From Lentisphaerae bacterium GWF2_50_93 (GTDB taxonomy: Bacteria; Verrucomicrobiota; Lentisphaeria; Victivallales; GWF2-50-93): a stretch of DNA of 37,164 nucleotides. Positions 7,053 to 16,127 of the stretch are shown here, in pieces (the first letter of the stretch is position 1; every line of letters begins with the position of its first letter). The position numbers were made by a program, and so were the translations under genes. The stretch spans positions 1 to 37,164 of the forward strand of contig MHBI01000026.1 in the NCBI GenBank assembly GCA_001804815.1, read 5' to 3'. Under the pieces are notes generated by a model. It was not told where the DNA came from. It did no database searches and saw nothing but the letters and a program-made list of their open reading frames with translations.

Positions 7053-8186
7053 CTAGTACTTTCCATACGTCCTGGCCGTCTCGACCATCGCCTCAAGGTT
7101 TTCAAAGGGCGTGTCGCGTCCGCACTGGTCGCCGGTGGAAAGGATGAAACGGCCTCCTTCGGCACCGTCATCAATCGCTTTCCTGCTGGCCCTGACCACA
7201 TCGTCGACATTGCCCCTGAGCATGACTTCCGTAGTATGCAGGTTTCCCTTGAGCGTGAGCTTCTTTCCGTACAGCTTCTTCAGTTCCTTCAGATCGCAGT
7301 CGCCCATTGGAGGAATCTCAAGCGGATCGATCACCGTCAAAGTGGTTTCCTCCGCCATGATCCTTACAAGTTCCTTTTCAGGGCCGCAGGAATGCACATG
7401 TGTCGGAATCCCTGCCGCCGTCGCAAGCTCAATCCCCCGTTTCAACGCGGGCAGGGCGTAGTCCCTGAAAATCTCCACCGTCTGATATACAAGAGTGCCT
7501 GAACCTCCGACACATAGGAAATCCGGCTTTTCATCCATGGACATTATCCTCTTGAACCTCTTCTCAACCTGTTCAACCCTCTCGACCGCTATCTTCTCGT
7601 ATTTTTCCGGATGATCATAGAAATCGTATATGCCCTCTTCATCTCGGAGAATGGTTGAACTTGTCAACCACGTCCCTATGAGCCCCTGGTTCCCGATCTT
7701 CCTCTTCATCTTTGCGAAATTCGCAGGCCCGACATCAACCGGCTTCACGCCTTCCAACGGTTCCCACTTCGACGGGACTTCCGGCAGTCCAATTTTTGCA
7801 GGACGCAACCCATGTGTCGGCGGATCAGCAATGTAGTATACATCAACCCTGTCGCTCCAGATTTTCTTCCCATTGTCATTATAATATTTCTGCGTCACGA
7901 TCATGTCGCTGGTTTTCTGGACGATGACATTTATCCATTCAGGTGAATTCGATGTTTCTTCAGGAAATGCCAGAGGGCAGTATCCATCCATCATTGAATC
8001 AATATTGAATTTCCTCGCGCAGTCGATATAGGCCTCCCATATCGGCTGGTCATTGTAGAGGTAGAGCTGCCAGAAAGGTTTGCCTGTGAGCTTCGCAGGA
8101 ATCATGTTCGAGAAGTCAGGTGCGACAGGGACGCAGTCAGGTATTCCACCCTTGAGAACCGTCAGAAGCCTTTCACGGGAATTCAT
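7053..8186 (-). CDS. Uroporphyrinogen decarboxylase-family protein (MtaA/CmuA-like methyltransferase)
   Basis: A 377-residue member of the URO-D superfamily. The C-terminal half has HVHSCG (263-268) and STGDQCGRDTPFEN (350-363), which fit the zinc ligands and conserved loop of the corrinoid:CoM-type methyltransferases MtaA/CmuA rather than heme-pathway HemE. HemE is usually shorter and lacks these cysteines. In this family the zinc activates a thiol acceptor for methyl transfer from a corrinoid protein. No corrinoid protein is nearby, so the role here is inferred only. The start at 8186 is an ATG with AAAGGA upstream. It is transcribed divergently from an AraC-type regulator across a gap holding a palindromic repeat, which suggests regulation by that neighbour. 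Confidence 0.8.
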   Translation of the reverse strand: MNSRERLLTVLKGGIPDCVPVAPDFSNMIPAKLTGKPFWQLYLYNDQPIWEAYIDCARKFNIDSMMDGYCPLAFPEETSNSPEWINVIVQKTSDMIVTQKYYNDNGKKIWSDRVDVYYIADPPTHGLRPAKIGLPEVPSKWEPLEGVKPVDVGPANFAKMKRKIGNQGLIGTWLTSSTILRDEEGIYDFYDHPEKYEKIAVERVEQVEKRFKRIMSMDEKPDFLCVGGSGTLVYQTVEIFRDYALPALKRGIELATAAGIPTHVHSCGPEKELVRIMAEETTLTVIDPLEIPPMGDCDLKELKKLYGKKLTLKGNLHTTEVMLRGNVDDVVRASRKAIDDGAEGGRFILSTGDQCGRDTPFENLEAMVETARTYGKY

Positions 8187-8300
8187 ATTTACATCCTTTC
8201 ATTATTTTCTTTATGGATGATAAATTAATTCGCAATCATATTGAATAATTGTCCTGTATTGATATAATAATATCCGGAAATGACAAAACTATATTGTTAT

Positions 8301-8430
8301 GTCGCCGCCCTGCGGAGGCTTGAGAAAATGAATTACTAGTCCTCGCAGAGGGCGTCATATTTCAGCCCAAGGCGCCAGCCTTGGGAAAAAGAGATAAGAA
8401 TCATCAAGAGCCCCCGCAGGGTGGAGACAT
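8301..8430. repeat. Dispersed palindromic repeat, family C, copy 1
   Basis: This GC-rich element contains GCCCAAGGCGCCAGCCTTGG and AGCCCCCGCAGGGTGGAGAC. About 90 bases of it (from 8340) are alignable to 18564-18653. It fills most of the gap between the divergent URO-D and AraC genes, so a TTG at 8381 is part of the repeat and not a credible start for the regulator. Confidence 0.7.
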
Positions 8431-8455
8431 AATATTGGTTCGGAGTAAAATAACT

Positions 8456-9322
8456 ATGGACAATTCCAGGCTTTTAAAGGCGGAGACAACTCTTGATCCG
8501 GTATCAGGGGTCAACTACAAGATCAATTCCCTGTTTTCTGTGACCTCAATGGGGCACACCCATGATTTCATGGAGGTATTCCTCATCTCCAAGGGATCCA
8601 TCAGGCATCTCGTAAACGGCAAAGAGCAGAAGCTGGTCGAAGGCGACCTTGTTTTCATCAGACCAGAAGACACGCATTACTTCAGACAGTACCGCGACAG
8701 CGAATGCGAACTCATCAATCTTGCGTTCAATATCAGATGGTTCAACGAGATGAATATTTTTTTCCAGCCGGAGTTCTCTCTTGAGTATCCGCTGAAGGAA
8801 TATCTGCCGGAAATCAGACGTCTGGGCCTGGCTGAAAAAAAATATATATATGACCGGATGACCGGAGGCGGGGAAATGCTCCTCCAGAACCCCGCCGATG
8901 CCGGAGTATATTTCAAGATCCTGACAGCCGAAATCCTGAGTATGTTTAAAAAGAGGAATATTGGCGACGCCCAGGCGAAGAACCTGCCTGTCTGGATAGA
9001 AAGGATTTTGTCGGAGATGAAGAAGAAGGAGAACTTCAAGAAAGGTCTGCCGGCTTTGAGGAAGCTGGCTTGCAGGAGCGATGAGCATACCTCGCGGTCC
9101 TTCCGCCTCTACCTGGACACGACTCCGACTGACTTCATCAACGAGCTCAGGATCAAGTACGCGGCTTCGTGCCTGCTCAACTCCGACGAGAAGATCGATT
9201 TCATATCCATCGATTCCGGTTTCGACAACCTCAGCCATTTCTACCATACCTTCAAGAAGATCTATGGCGGTTCACCGAGGAAATACCGGCTGTTCAATAG
9301 AAAAAATACGGTAGCGGTATAG
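8456..9322 (+). CDS. AraC-family transcriptional regulator
   Basis: A 288-residue regulator. The N-terminal half is a cupin-type sensor (HTHDFMEVFLISKG, then GDLVFIRPEDTHYF). The C-terminal 80 residues are the double helix-turn-helix of AraC/XylS proteins, ending in the typical FDNLSHFYHTFKKIYGGSPRKYR. The first helix region (LRKLACRSDEHTSRSFRLYL) is more degenerate than usual. The start at 8456 is chosen because CGGAG lies 10 bases upstream. An upstream TTG at 8381 falls inside a dispersed repeat. Such cupin-AraC proteins commonly sense sugars or small organic ligands. The divergent URO-D gene and the downstream flavoprotein are the likely targets, though this is inferred from position only. 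Confidence 0.88.
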   Translation: MDNSRLLKAETTLDPVSGVNYKINSLFSVTSMGHTHDFMEVFLISKGSIRHLVNGKEQKLVEGDLVFIRPEDTHYFRQYRDSECELINLAFNIRWFNEMNIFFQPEFSLEYPLKEYLPEIRRLGLAEKKYIYDRMTGGGEMLLQNPADAGVYFKILTAEILSMFKKRNIGDAQAKNLPVWIERILSEMKKKENFKKGLPALRKLACRSDEHTSRSFRLYLDTTPTDFINELRIKYAASCLLNSDEKIDFISIDSGFDNLSHFYHTFKKIYGGSPRKYRLFNRKNTVAV

Positions 9323-9374
9323 GTTTTCTGTGAAACTCTAAATATTATAAATTATCCTGAAAGGAAAATTTATC

Positions 9375-9947
9375 ATGAAAGTCATCGGAATAAACGGCAG
9401 TGCACGCAAGGACGGAAACACAGCGATCCTCATCAGGACCGCATTCAAGGAGCTGGAAAACGAGGGAATTGAAACCGAACTCATCCAGCTTTCAGGGAAA
9501 AAGATCAATGGGTGCATCGCCTGCTGCAAATGCTTTGAGGCTAAAGATAAGAAATGCGTCGTTAAGGATGACGTCAATGCATGCATTGAAAAAATGCTCG
9601 GTGCCGATGCCATTATCCTTGGCTCGCCGACTTATTTCGCCGACTGTTCCGGCCAGATGAAGTGCTTCATCGACCGTGTCGGCTTCGTTGCCCGTGCAAA
9701 CGACAACATGTTCAAGCGCCGCCCCGGAGCAGCTGTTGTCGCCGTCAGAAGAGGAGGAGCGATCCACGCCTTCGACACCATGAACCATTTCTTCACCATC
9801 GGACAGATGATAATCGTCGGTTCCTCGTATTGGAATGACGGCATAGGCCGAGAGATCGGAGATGTGGAAAACGACAAGGAAGGCATCGACACCATGAAGA
9901 ACCTTGGCATCAACATGGCCTGGCTCCTGAAGAAGCTGAACCAGTAA
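9375..9947 (+). CDS. Iron-sulfur flavoprotein (Isf-like), NADPH-dependent FMN reductase family
   Basis: A 190-residue flavodoxin-fold protein. INGSARKDGNT (6-16) is the FMN phosphate loop and GSPTYFADCSGQMKCFIDR the conserved flavin contact. Cysteines C47, C50, C53 and C61 give C-x2-C-x2-C-x7-C, matching the compact [4Fe-4S] motif described for methanogen Isf (C-x2-C-x2-C-x4-7-C). An extra C51 is present. Isf proteins pass electrons from ferredoxin and help detoxify oxygen or peroxide in anaerobes, supporting an anaerobic host. AAGGA precedes the ATG at 9375. It follows the AraC gene by 52 bases in the same direction and ends in a clear hairpin. Confidence 0.85.
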   Translation: MKVIGINGSARKDGNTAILIRTAFKELENEGIETELIQLSGKKINGCIACCKCFEAKDKKCVVKDDVNACIEKMLGADAIILGSPTYFADCSGQMKCFIDRVGFVARANDNMFKRRPGAAVVAVRRGGAIHAFDTMNHFFTIGQMIIVGSSYWNDGIGREIGDVENDKEGIDTMKNLGINMAWLLKKLNQ

Positions 9948-9967
9948 CTCGGACATTCCTGTCCGAG
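9948..9967 (+). terminator. Hairpin terminator after the Isf-like gene
   Basis: CTCGGACA-TTCC-TGTCCGAG starts directly after the TAA stop: an eight-base perfect stem with a four-base loop, followed by ATTTG. The U tract is short. Confidence 0.55.
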
Positions 9968-9977
9968 ATTTGTGAAG

Positions 9978-10412
9978 CTATTCCCCCACAGGATCCCAGA
10001 TTTTCCTGAACTTGAAGTTTTCAAAGTCCTTGATGTTCCTTGTAGCGAAATCCTTCACATTATGATGGAGCAGGGTGAATGCGAGCCTTGCATCGAAGAT
10101 TGACCTGTAGGCTGAATTCCTGTGTCCGGCATGGCGCCATATGTCATTCATCAGTCCTCCGGGATAATCAATTACACGCCATGATGGATTTGACCTGAAC
10201 TGTTGGATTACTGCAACGGCCTGCTGGGCGGATGCAGGATGCTTGTTCATCTTTGGATTTCTTAAAAGCACATAAAGCTCAACAAGCACCAGCTCGCATA
10301 TGCAGAAGTTCTCATTTTCCGACTGTGATTCGAGGAAGATTCTAGCTTTCTCATATTCAGGGCAATTCTTGTTGAGCGAATAGAACAGTATGTTGGTGTC
10401 ACAGGAAATCAT
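9978..10412 (-). CDS. PIN-domain ribonuclease toxin (VapC-like)
   Basis: A 144-residue PIN-domain protein. The acidic residues expected to hold magnesium are visible: D5 in SCDTNILFYS, E45 in LVLVELYVLLRN and D107 in IFDARLAFTL. The C-terminal FATRNIKDFENF resembles the TRNxxDF end of VapC toxins. VapC proteins cleave RNA, often tRNA or rRNA. The ATG overlaps the stop of the upstream antitoxin in an ATGA arrangement, the usual antitoxin-first order. Gene length and motifs are intact, so the pair is probably functional. Confidence 0.85.
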   Translation of the reverse strand: MISCDTNILFYSLNKNCPEYEKARIFLESQSENENFCICELVLVELYVLLRNPKMNKHPASAQQAVAVIQQFRSNPSWRVIDYPGGLMNDIWRHAGHRNSAYRSIFDARLAFTLLHHNVKDFATRNIKDFENFKFRKIWDPVGE

Positions 10413-10690
10413 TGTTTTTTAGCCTTTCCTGTCCTTTTCACATGAGCAGGCATGCTTTCATTTGCCAGCTCTCTCCAGTCGCTTTCGGAAACAAGGGGGG
10501 CGCCTCCGAGGTCAATAGACTCGGGCAACATCCATTTTTCCGTTTTACTTCCTTCTTTAGGAAGATATACGCTGACAACGTACTCAAGCCCACGTCTTGT
10601 AAGCTCTGCGAGGCTCAGTTCGCGTTCAGAGGCTATTTTTTTAACCTCCCGGTACAGATGCTCCGGCAGCTGGATCTGAGTTCTTACCAT
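10409..10690 (-). CDS. Ribbon-helix-helix antitoxin of the PIN toxin
   Basis: A 93-residue protein starting VRTQIQLPEHLYREVKKIA, a typical ribbon-helix-helix DNA-binding start (beta strand then helix), followed by RELSLAELTRRGLEYVV. The C-terminal part (WRELANESMPAHVKR) is probably the toxin-binding tail. AAGGA lies seven bases before the ATG. It sits directly before and overlaps the PIN toxin by four bases. By family habit it would repress its own promoter. A 12-base perfect inverted repeat lies further upstream (10761-10772 and 10845-10856). Confidence 0.82.
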   Translation of the reverse strand: MVRTQIQLPEHLYREVKKIASERELSLAELTRRGLEYVVSVYLPKEGSKTEKWMLPESIDLGGAPLVSESDWRELANESMPAHVKRTGKAKKQ

Positions 10691-10760
10691 GATTCCATCC
10701 TTAATTTTAATCTTCCCAAGGTCAAATCCCTTACTCTTGGGATCTGGTTTGGTCTTCGTT

Positions 10761-10856
10761 ATAAAGAATCTCAGGCCAGCCGAAAGGCCATGGACACCAT
10801 TCGTAATACTCCCTGGCTTGCTGTGGAAATAGGATAAACGTCAAGAGATTCTTTAT
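10761..10856. repeat. Perfect 12-base inverted repeat upstream of the PIN TA pair
   Basis: ATAAAGAATCTC (10761-10772) and GAGATTCTTTAT (10845-10856) are exact complements, 72 bases apart. The spacing is long for an operator. The arms could be ends of a decayed small mobile element. Confidence 0.45.
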
Positions 10857-10917
10857 TATGGTGTAAATATTACATCAGTCATATTATACATCAAGATTAC
10901 ATCATTGCAATAAATAA

Positions 10918-10951
10918 AAAAGGACGGGGCTGTTTCCAGCCCCGTCCTTTT
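10918..10951 (-). terminator. Strong bidirectional terminator downstream of gnd
   Basis: AAAAGGACGGGGCTG (10918-10932) and CAGCCCCGTCCTTTT (10937-10951) form a perfect 15-base stem with loop TTTC, with A and T tracts on either side. It lies 20 bases after the gnd stop and can work in both directions. Confidence 0.9.
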
Positions 10952-10971
10952 GTTATAAATTCCGGAGGAAT

Positions 10972-12441
10972 TTATGCGATGTACGTCGAGGACGTCGTCG
11001 TCCCGCCGAGTTCGCACCAGTCCGTATGGAAGAACTGGCCGCGCGGCTTGTCGATCCTCTCATACGTGTGGGCGCCGAAATAATCGCGCTGCGCCTGGAG
11101 CATGTTCGCCGGCAGGAGCGCCGAACGGTATGAGTCATAGTATGAAAGCGCGCTCGAGAACGCCGGAACCGGAATCCCGATCTGGACTGCGGTCGCTATG
11201 ACCCTTCTCCAGGAGTCCTGGCAGTCGTCGATGACTTTCGTGAAGAACGGATCAAGAAGCAGGTTCTCAAGCTTCGGATTCTTGTCGAACGCCGCCTTGA
11301 TGTCGCCGAGGAACTTCGCGCGGATGATGCAGCCGCCTCTCCACATGAGGGCGATTTCGCCGTACTTCAGCTCCCATTTGTATTCAGCGGCGGCCAGCTT
11401 CATCATCTGGTAGCCCTGGGCATACGAGCAGATCTTCGAGGCGTAGAGGGCCTTCCTGATGTCTTCTATCATCTGTTTCTTGTTTCCTGAAATTTTGAAT
11501 TCGCTCGCTGGTCCTCTGAGGACCTTGCTTGCAGCAACACGTTCGTCCTTGATCGCCGAAACACATCTCGCGAAAACAGCTTCCGCGATCGTCGGGGCAG
11601 GGGATCCGAGATCAAGAGCAGCCTGGCTTGTCCATTTTCCCGTTCCCTTCTGGCCTGCCGTATCAAGGATTATGTCGATGATGTATTTGCCGGTCTCAGG
11701 ATCCTTCCTCTTCAGGATGTCCCTGGAAATCTCTATGAGATAGCTGTCAAGATCACCCTTGTTCCATTCAGTGAAGACGTCATGCATCTCTTCGGCCGAC
11801 ATTGAAAGGATGTTCTTCATGAGGAAATACGCCTCGGAGATCATCTGCATGTCGCCGTATTCGATTCCGTTGTGGACCATCTTCACAAAGTGTCCGGCTC
11901 CGTCGTTGCCAACCCATTCGCAGCACGGGCTGCCGTCTGCGACTTTCGCAGATATCGCCTGGAATATCGGCTTGACATGCTTCCACGCCTCGGGATTTCC
12001 TCCGGGCATGATGGAAGGACCCCTGAGTGCTCCTTCTTCTCCGCCGGAAACACCTGTTCCGATGTAGAGGATACCCTTGTCGGCAAGATATTTCGTCCTG
12101 CGGATCGTGTCCGGAAAATGGCTGTTGCCGCCGTCGATGATGATGTCGCCCTTCTCAACATGGGGAAGCATCAGCTCGATGAAGTCGTCGACAGGCTTCC
12201 CCGCCTTGACCATAAGCATGATCTTGCGCGGCTTTGCCAGATTCTTCGAGAGATCCTCGAGACTGTGGCAGCCGATGAACTTCTTGCCCTTGCCGCGTGC
12301 GTTCATGAAATCGTCCACCTTGCTCACCGTCCGGTTGAACACCGCCACCGTGAACCCCTTGCTTTCCATGTTCAGCACGAGATTTTCGCCCATTACAGCC
12401 AGTCCTACAAGACCGATGTCCGCCAATTTTCCTTTTGCCAT
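10972..12441 (-). CDS. gnd: 6-phosphogluconate dehydrogenase, decarboxylating
   Basis: A 489-residue cytoplasmic enzyme of the oxidative pentose phosphate pathway that converts 6-phosphogluconate and NADP to ribulose 5-phosphate, CO2 and NADPH. Motifs are GLAVMG (13-18, nucleotide loop), VFNRT (34-38), [12 protein letters not shown] (101-112), GPSIMPGG (141-148) and [16 protein letters not shown] with the catalytic pair K187 and E194. Near the end the long-form tail [24 protein letters not shown] is intact. Length fits the long (dimeric) type. The start at 12441 has AAGGAG nine bases upstream. It is the last gene of a minus-strand run beginning with the DeoR regulator, 30 bases after pdxB, and ends at a strong terminator. 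Confidence 0.97.
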   Translation of the reverse strand: MAKGKLADIGLVGLAVMGENLVLNMESKGFTVAVFNRTVSKVDDFMNARGKGKKFIGCHSLEDLSKNLAKPRKIMLMVKAGKPVDDFIELMLPHVEKGDIIIDGGNSHFPDTIRRTKYLADKGILYIGTGVSGGEEGALRGPSIMPGGNPEAWKHVKPIFQAISAKVADGSPCCEWVGNDGAGHFVKMVHNGIEYGDMQMISEAYFLMKNILSMSAEEMHDVFTEWNKGDLDSYLIEISRDILKRKDPETGKYIIDIILDTAGQKGTGKWTSQAALDLGSPAPTIAEAVFARCVSAIKDERVAASKVLRGPASEFKISGNKKQMIEDIRKALYASKICSYAQGYQMMKLAAAEYKWELKYGEIALMWRGGCIIRAKFLGDIKAAFDKNPKLENLLLDPFFTKVIDDCQDSWRRVIATAVQIGIPVPAFSSALSYYDSYRSALLPANMLQAQRDYFGAHTYERIDKPRGQFFHTDWCELGGTTTSSTYIA

Positions 12442-12471
12442 TTTTCTATCTCCTTGTTAAAATTTATAAAA

Positions 12472-13608
12472 TCATTCGTTAACAGTCGTTTCGAATCCAA
12501 GATCATGCAATATCTTTATAACTTCGTCTGGAATACCGCCAGGGATGATTTTAAAAATTTTAAACTCCCTCCTCAGCGGATATTCCTCCCTCTGCTTCTC
12601 AAATGTTTTAGGAGAGGATCTTAATCTTTGATCATCGCCTCTGACATCATAAGTAAACTTTACTGCTTCCAGTAAAATTTGTTCCTTGCTCTTTCCCTTG
12701 CAGTCAATCTTGATCGTGGTATTTTCCGGCTTCGGAACATCCTTCGGATACCAGCCATCAAGCTGCTTCAACCCGAAGAACTTCGCCAAGGCCTCAACGC
12801 TCATCGAAGTCCCATTAGCCTTTCCGTCCGTGGAATATCCGGCAATGTGCGGAGTTGCGAACTTCGCAAGCCCCAGGAGCTCCAGGTCGATCTCCGGCTC
12901 ATTCTCCCACACATCCAGGATCGCACCTGCGATCATAGATGTCTTTAAAATATTTTTCAACCCCTCCGTGTCGGCCACCTCGCCTCTGGAACTGTTTATG
13001 AACCATGCGCGCTTGGCAATGGAATTGAAAAATATTTTATCAGCCAGATGATAAGTCTTGTCAGATCCGGCCATGCTCAACGGCACATGCATCGTAATAA
13101 TGTCGGCTTCGGCCTTTATCTGCTCCAGGCTGACGAAGCTTGCTTCGCCTTCTTTCCGGGCGCGTGGAGGATCGTTCAGAAGAACCTTCATCCCGACGGT
13201 CTTTGCGAACTTCGCAACTTTCGAGCCGACGTTGCCGACGCCTATGATTCCAAGTGTCTTATCCGACAGTGAAAACTTGTTTTCCACGGCGATGTTCAGG
13301 ATTGCCGACGCGACATACTGGGCGACCGACGCGGAATTGCAACCTGCCGCATTTGTCCAGAATATCCCGTTGGACTCGCAGTAATTGGTGTCGATATGAT
13401 CGAATCCGATCGTTGCGGTGGCGACAAACTTAACCTTGCTCCCTTCAAGAAGAGCCTTGTTGCATTTCGTCCGGGTCCGCACTATGAGCCCGTCCGCGTC
13501 AGCAAGATCAGCCTTTGCGATCTTCGCACCCGGCAGATAGACGACCTCGGCGTAAGGCTCAAGCACGCCCTTCAGGAACGGTATCTTATTGTCTGCTACT
13601 ATTTTCAT
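12472..13608 (-). CDS. pdxB: Erythronate-4-phosphate dehydrogenase
   Basis: A 378-residue D-2-hydroxyacid dehydrogenase, the same length as E. coli PdxB. The Rossmann loop is GVGNVG (123-128). The catalytic R208 (NSSRGE), E237 (WENEP) and H254 (TPHIAGYS) fall at the same positions as in PdxB. The C-terminal extension beyond the catalytic core (from about 290) fits the PdxB dimerisation domain and rules out the shorter SerA/lactate dehydrogenase types. It oxidises 4-phosphoerythronate for pyridoxal 5'-phosphate synthesis by the DXP-dependent route. No clear ribosome site precedes the ATG at 13608. It is followed after 30 bases by gnd. The gap to the upstream HAD gene holds a repeat. Confidence 0.92.
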   Translation of the reverse strand: MKIVADNKIPFLKGVLEPYAEVVYLPGAKIAKADLADADGLIVRTRTKCNKALLEGSKVKFVATATIGFDHIDTNYCESNGIFWTNAAGCNSASVAQYVASAILNIAVENKFSLSDKTLGIIGVGNVGSKVAKFAKTVGMKVLLNDPPRARKEGEASFVSLEQIKAEADIITMHVPLSMAGSDKTYHLADKIFFNSIAKRAWFINSSRGEVADTEGLKNILKTSMIAGAILDVWENEPEIDLELLGLAKFATPHIAGYSTDGKANGTSMSVEALAKFFGLKQLDGWYPKDVPKPENTTIKIDCKGKSKEQILLEAVKFTYDVRGDDQRLRSSPKTFEKQREEYPLRREFKIFKIIPGGIPDEVIKILHDLGFETTVNE

Positions 13609-13621
13609 AATAATAATTTCA

Positions 13622-13767
13622 TGAACATCGAATATCCAACATCGAACTTTGAACGTCGAATCAAAAAAGATTAAGTACTTTCTTTTTCTATATATTCACA
13701 TATCTTTTCTTCGACCCATTTTACATTCGAAGTTGGACGTTCGATGTTCAATGTTCGACGTTCAATT
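13622..13767. repeat. Dispersed TTCGAtgTTGGAC-type repeat, family D, copy 1
   Basis: The left part (13622-13662, ATCGAATATCCAACATCGAAC...) and right part (13732-13767, GTTGGACGTTCGATGTTCAA...) are inverted relative to each other. The right arm is identical over 36 bases to 16333-16368. It ends four bases before the stop codon of the HAD gene. Confidence 0.75.
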
Positions 13768-13770
13768 CTT

Positions 13771-14658
13771 TTAATCCTTCCAAGGCGGGATGACGGGAAG
13801 CGCCTTCTCCAGGTCCACAAGCAGCTTCTTCTGGTATTCGCCTGCGAATGTCTCGTTGAAGAACTTTTCTACGCCTTCCTCCGCGAACTTCTTCCAGGAA
13901 GCCTCTTCATCGCCGGGTATGATCGGGAAGAAGAGCGCCTTGCTTCCCTCGGCCGCCTTCAGGTCGCCATACGCATCGCCGACCATGAGGATCTTGTTTT
14001 CAGCATAGCCTTTCTTAATTGTTGCAAACATGAGATGCTCGGTCTTTGTGCCGTGTTCCTGCCCGGCTATGCATTTGAGATAGTGGTCGATCTTGTTCTC
14101 CTCCCACTCGCGCTTCAACGCCTCGAGCGGGGTCTGTGACACAACTATCATGTCGGCTTTCACCTTGCCCTTGTCAAGGACAGTCTTAACTCCCGGGAAC
14201 GGAGGGCATCCGTATACCATGTCCGCTATCCTGGTGTTCACTTCCTTGCTCCAGGCGAGAAGCATTTCGAGCTCCTTGTCGCCCGAGCTTTTTACTTTCG
14301 CTTCAAGAGTAGGATTTCCGAGTTTTGTCTCCTCCTTGAGCCAGACGTCCAGCGCCTTCATCTCAGGGACTTTTATTCCGCGATCCTTGAATACCTGGCG
14401 CTTGCGCATGAATGACAGCGCCTTCTGAACGGCTAAAAACCTGTTGCATCCGCGGTCCTTGCTGTAGAGGTTGACGAACTCCCAGACTTCACGGGCGTAC
14501 TTGCTCGCCGCCTGCATCCCGAAATGCTTGATGAAAGCAGGACAGAAGCATTCCTTCTGCTTGATCTCCATCGTGTCAAACACACATCCGTCACTGTCAA
14601 AGCCGATGAAAAATTCCTTATGCCTCGGCAGATCCTTCAATTGCGCAACATAATCCAT
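13771..14658 (-). CDS. HAD-superfamily hydrolase
   Basis: A 295-residue haloacid dehalogenase-type phosphatase. Motif I is FDSDGCVFDTM with nucleophile D21 and general acid D23. Motif II is VVSQTP and motif IV is ILMVGDAYGDLKAA. A large alpha-helical cap lies between motifs I and II (about residues 30-160), as in class C1 enzymes. The substrate cannot be read from the sequence. Its place between PPi-phosphofructokinase and pdxB suggests a sugar phosphate or related intermediate. AGGAG precedes the ATG at 14658. Repeats fill the gaps on both sides. Confidence 0.85.
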   Translation of the reverse strand: MDYVAQLKDLPRHKEFFIGFDSDGCVFDTMEIKQKECFCPAFIKHFGMQAASKYAREVWEFVNLYSKDRGCNRFLAVQKALSFMRKRQVFKDRGIKVPEMKALDVWLKEETKLGNPTLEAKVKSSGDKELEMLLAWSKEVNTRIADMVYGCPPFPGVKTVLDKGKVKADMIVVSQTPLEALKREWEENKIDHYLKCIAGQEHGTKTEHLMFATIKKGYAENKILMVGDAYGDLKAAEGSKALFFPIIPGDEEASWKKFAEEGVEKFFNETFAGEYQKKLLVDLEKALPVIPPWKD

Positions 14659-14698
14659 TTGTTGTCTCCTAAACTTATTTTCTATGATAAGGTGTTTA

Positions 14699-14809
14699 AA
14701 TTCGAATGTCGAAACCCGAAATTCGAAACAAATTATAATTTCTTAATGTTTGAAATCCTGAATTATAAAATTCGATATTGTTTCGGATTTCGATATTCGT
14801 GCTTCGAAT
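14699..14809. repeat. Dispersed TTCGAAAT-type repeat, family D-like, copy 2
   Basis: Arms 14699-14730 (ATTCGAATGTCGAAAC...) and 14768-14809 (AAATTCGATATT...GCTTCGAA) are rich in TTCGAAAT words and roughly inverted. The copy ends just before the stop of the phosphofructokinase gene. Confidence 0.6.
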
Positions 14810-14810
14810 T

Positions 14811-16103
14811 TTATTTCTTTTTCCTGTCCGCTTCCGGTACGTACTTCGGAAGCTTCTTGTCCGCGAACACCGGTTTCAGCCTTGCGAAACGCTGGCGTCC
14901 GTTGACAACCGGCACGCTCGCCCAGTCTTCTCCGATGAGCGGCCTGGCATATGCGACGAATTCGTCCGTCACATCGCTCTTGTCATTCGTGATCCAGTTT
15001 GCCGGGAATGTCCTTTCGGAATTCGCGACGACTTCTAGCGGAACCTTGTCATATCTTACATTGTATATGATCCCGGGATCCCTGAGTATGGTCGACATGA
15101 ATCCGCCTTTGCCTTCGAGTCCAAGCATCACGGCCTTCTGTCCGACACGGTACGCTTCGTCAAGATCTACTGTCGATGCGTAGATCGCAGTGTCTCTCTG
15201 GTCTGTCCCGAACGTCTGGCCGCGGGCGCTGCCCTTGGCCTTGATTCCATTCGCGTTCAGGTAGTTCACGAGGGCCTGCTGGACAGTCGTCTGGCTTGCG
15301 CCGAACTGTGCATGGCCGAAACTGTCCTTGGTGAATCCGAGATCTCCGACGTCGCAGCCTTCGCTGACAACCACGACCGCCCTGCCGCGCTTTACGAGCA
15401 TTGCATTGATCTTGTCCGCCATTTCTTCCATTTTCATGCCGCCTTCGGCAAGGAAGATGAGCAGAGGCATTTCGCGCTTCGGATCTGCGAGTCTCGCAGC
15501 AGCCGGAATATAGCCGATCTTGCGTCCCATCGCCTGGAGGACAAGGACAGGGTCCGCAGGATATGAACCGCGGTTTTCCTCGTCGGCGTTCTGGACTATG
15601 CAGCTCCAGTATTTCGCGACCGAGCCATAGCCGGGAGTGTGGTCGATGACTTTGAACTCGCTGTCGCCGACATCGTTGTCGATGGTCTTCGGAACTCCGA
15701 GCCCGAGTATGTCGAGTCCGCGTTCCTGTGCGAGTTTCGCAACCTTGTTGGCGGTGTCCATGGAGTCGTTACCGCCGTTGTAGAGGAAATATCCGACGTT
15801 CTGCGCCTTGAGGACGTCCACTACGCGGTCGAAGTCCTCTTTCTGGTTGGACTTGATCTTGTAGCGGCATGTACCGATGGCGCCAGCTGCAGGAGTATTC
15901 CTAAGGAGTGAAATTTCGTCTTCATCCTGTGCGGAAAGATCAAGGAGTTCCTCTTTCAGGACTCCTTCAATACCATGCCAGCCTGCGAACACCTTCCCGA
16001 TCTTGTCGGGAAAAGATCTTGCGGCTTCGACGACTCCGCGGAGCGAGCTGTTTATCACCGGCGAAGGACCGCCGGACTGTGCAATCAACAGGTTCTTTTT
16101 CAT
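14811..16103 (-). CDS. pfp: Pyrophosphate-dependent 6-phosphofructokinase
   Basis: A 430-residue phosphofructokinase that phosphorylates fructose 6-phosphate with pyrophosphate, a reversible glycolytic step. GGPSPVINSS (11-20) is the phosphate loop. GGNDS (110-114) has an aspartate where ATP enzymes have glycine (GGDGS), and PKTIDND (138-144) has lysine where ATP enzymes have glycine. Both are the accepted marks of PPi dependence. MGRKIGYIPA (192-201) and a GAxQTTVQQA segment complete the active site. The start at 16103 has AAAGGA upstream. It shares the strand and probably a transcript with the SDR and DeoR genes upstream, though repeats of more than 200 bases intervene. Confidence 0.95.
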   Translation of the reverse strand: MKKNLLIAQSGGPSPVINSSLRGVVEAARSFPDKIGKVFAGWHGIEGVLKEELLDLSAQDEDEISLLRNTPAAGAIGTCRYKIKSNQKEDFDRVVDVLKAQNVGYFLYNGGNDSMDTANKVAKLAQERGLDILGLGVPKTIDNDVGDSEFKVIDHTPGYGSVAKYWSCIVQNADEENRGSYPADPVLVLQAMGRKIGYIPAAARLADPKREMPLLIFLAEGGMKMEEMADKINAMLVKRGRAVVVVSEGCDVGDLGFTKDSFGHAQFGASQTTVQQALVNYLNANGIKAKGSARGQTFGTDQRDTAIYASTVDLDEAYRVGQKAVMLGLEGKGGFMSTILRDPGIIYNVRYDKVPLEVVANSERTFPANWITNDKSDVTDEFVAYARPLIGEDWASVPVVNGRQRFARLKPVFADKKLPKYVPEADRKKK

Positions 16104-16127
16104 GTTATATTCCTTTCAATATTAAAT

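Noticed and set aside
8381..8455. N-terminal extension of the AraC regulator from TTG
   Set aside because: The extension is encoded by a dispersed repeat, while the ATG at 8456 has its own ribosome site.
8546..9247. Long minus-strand open frame inside the AraC gene
   Set aside because: It is antisense to a clear regulator and has no recognisable domain.
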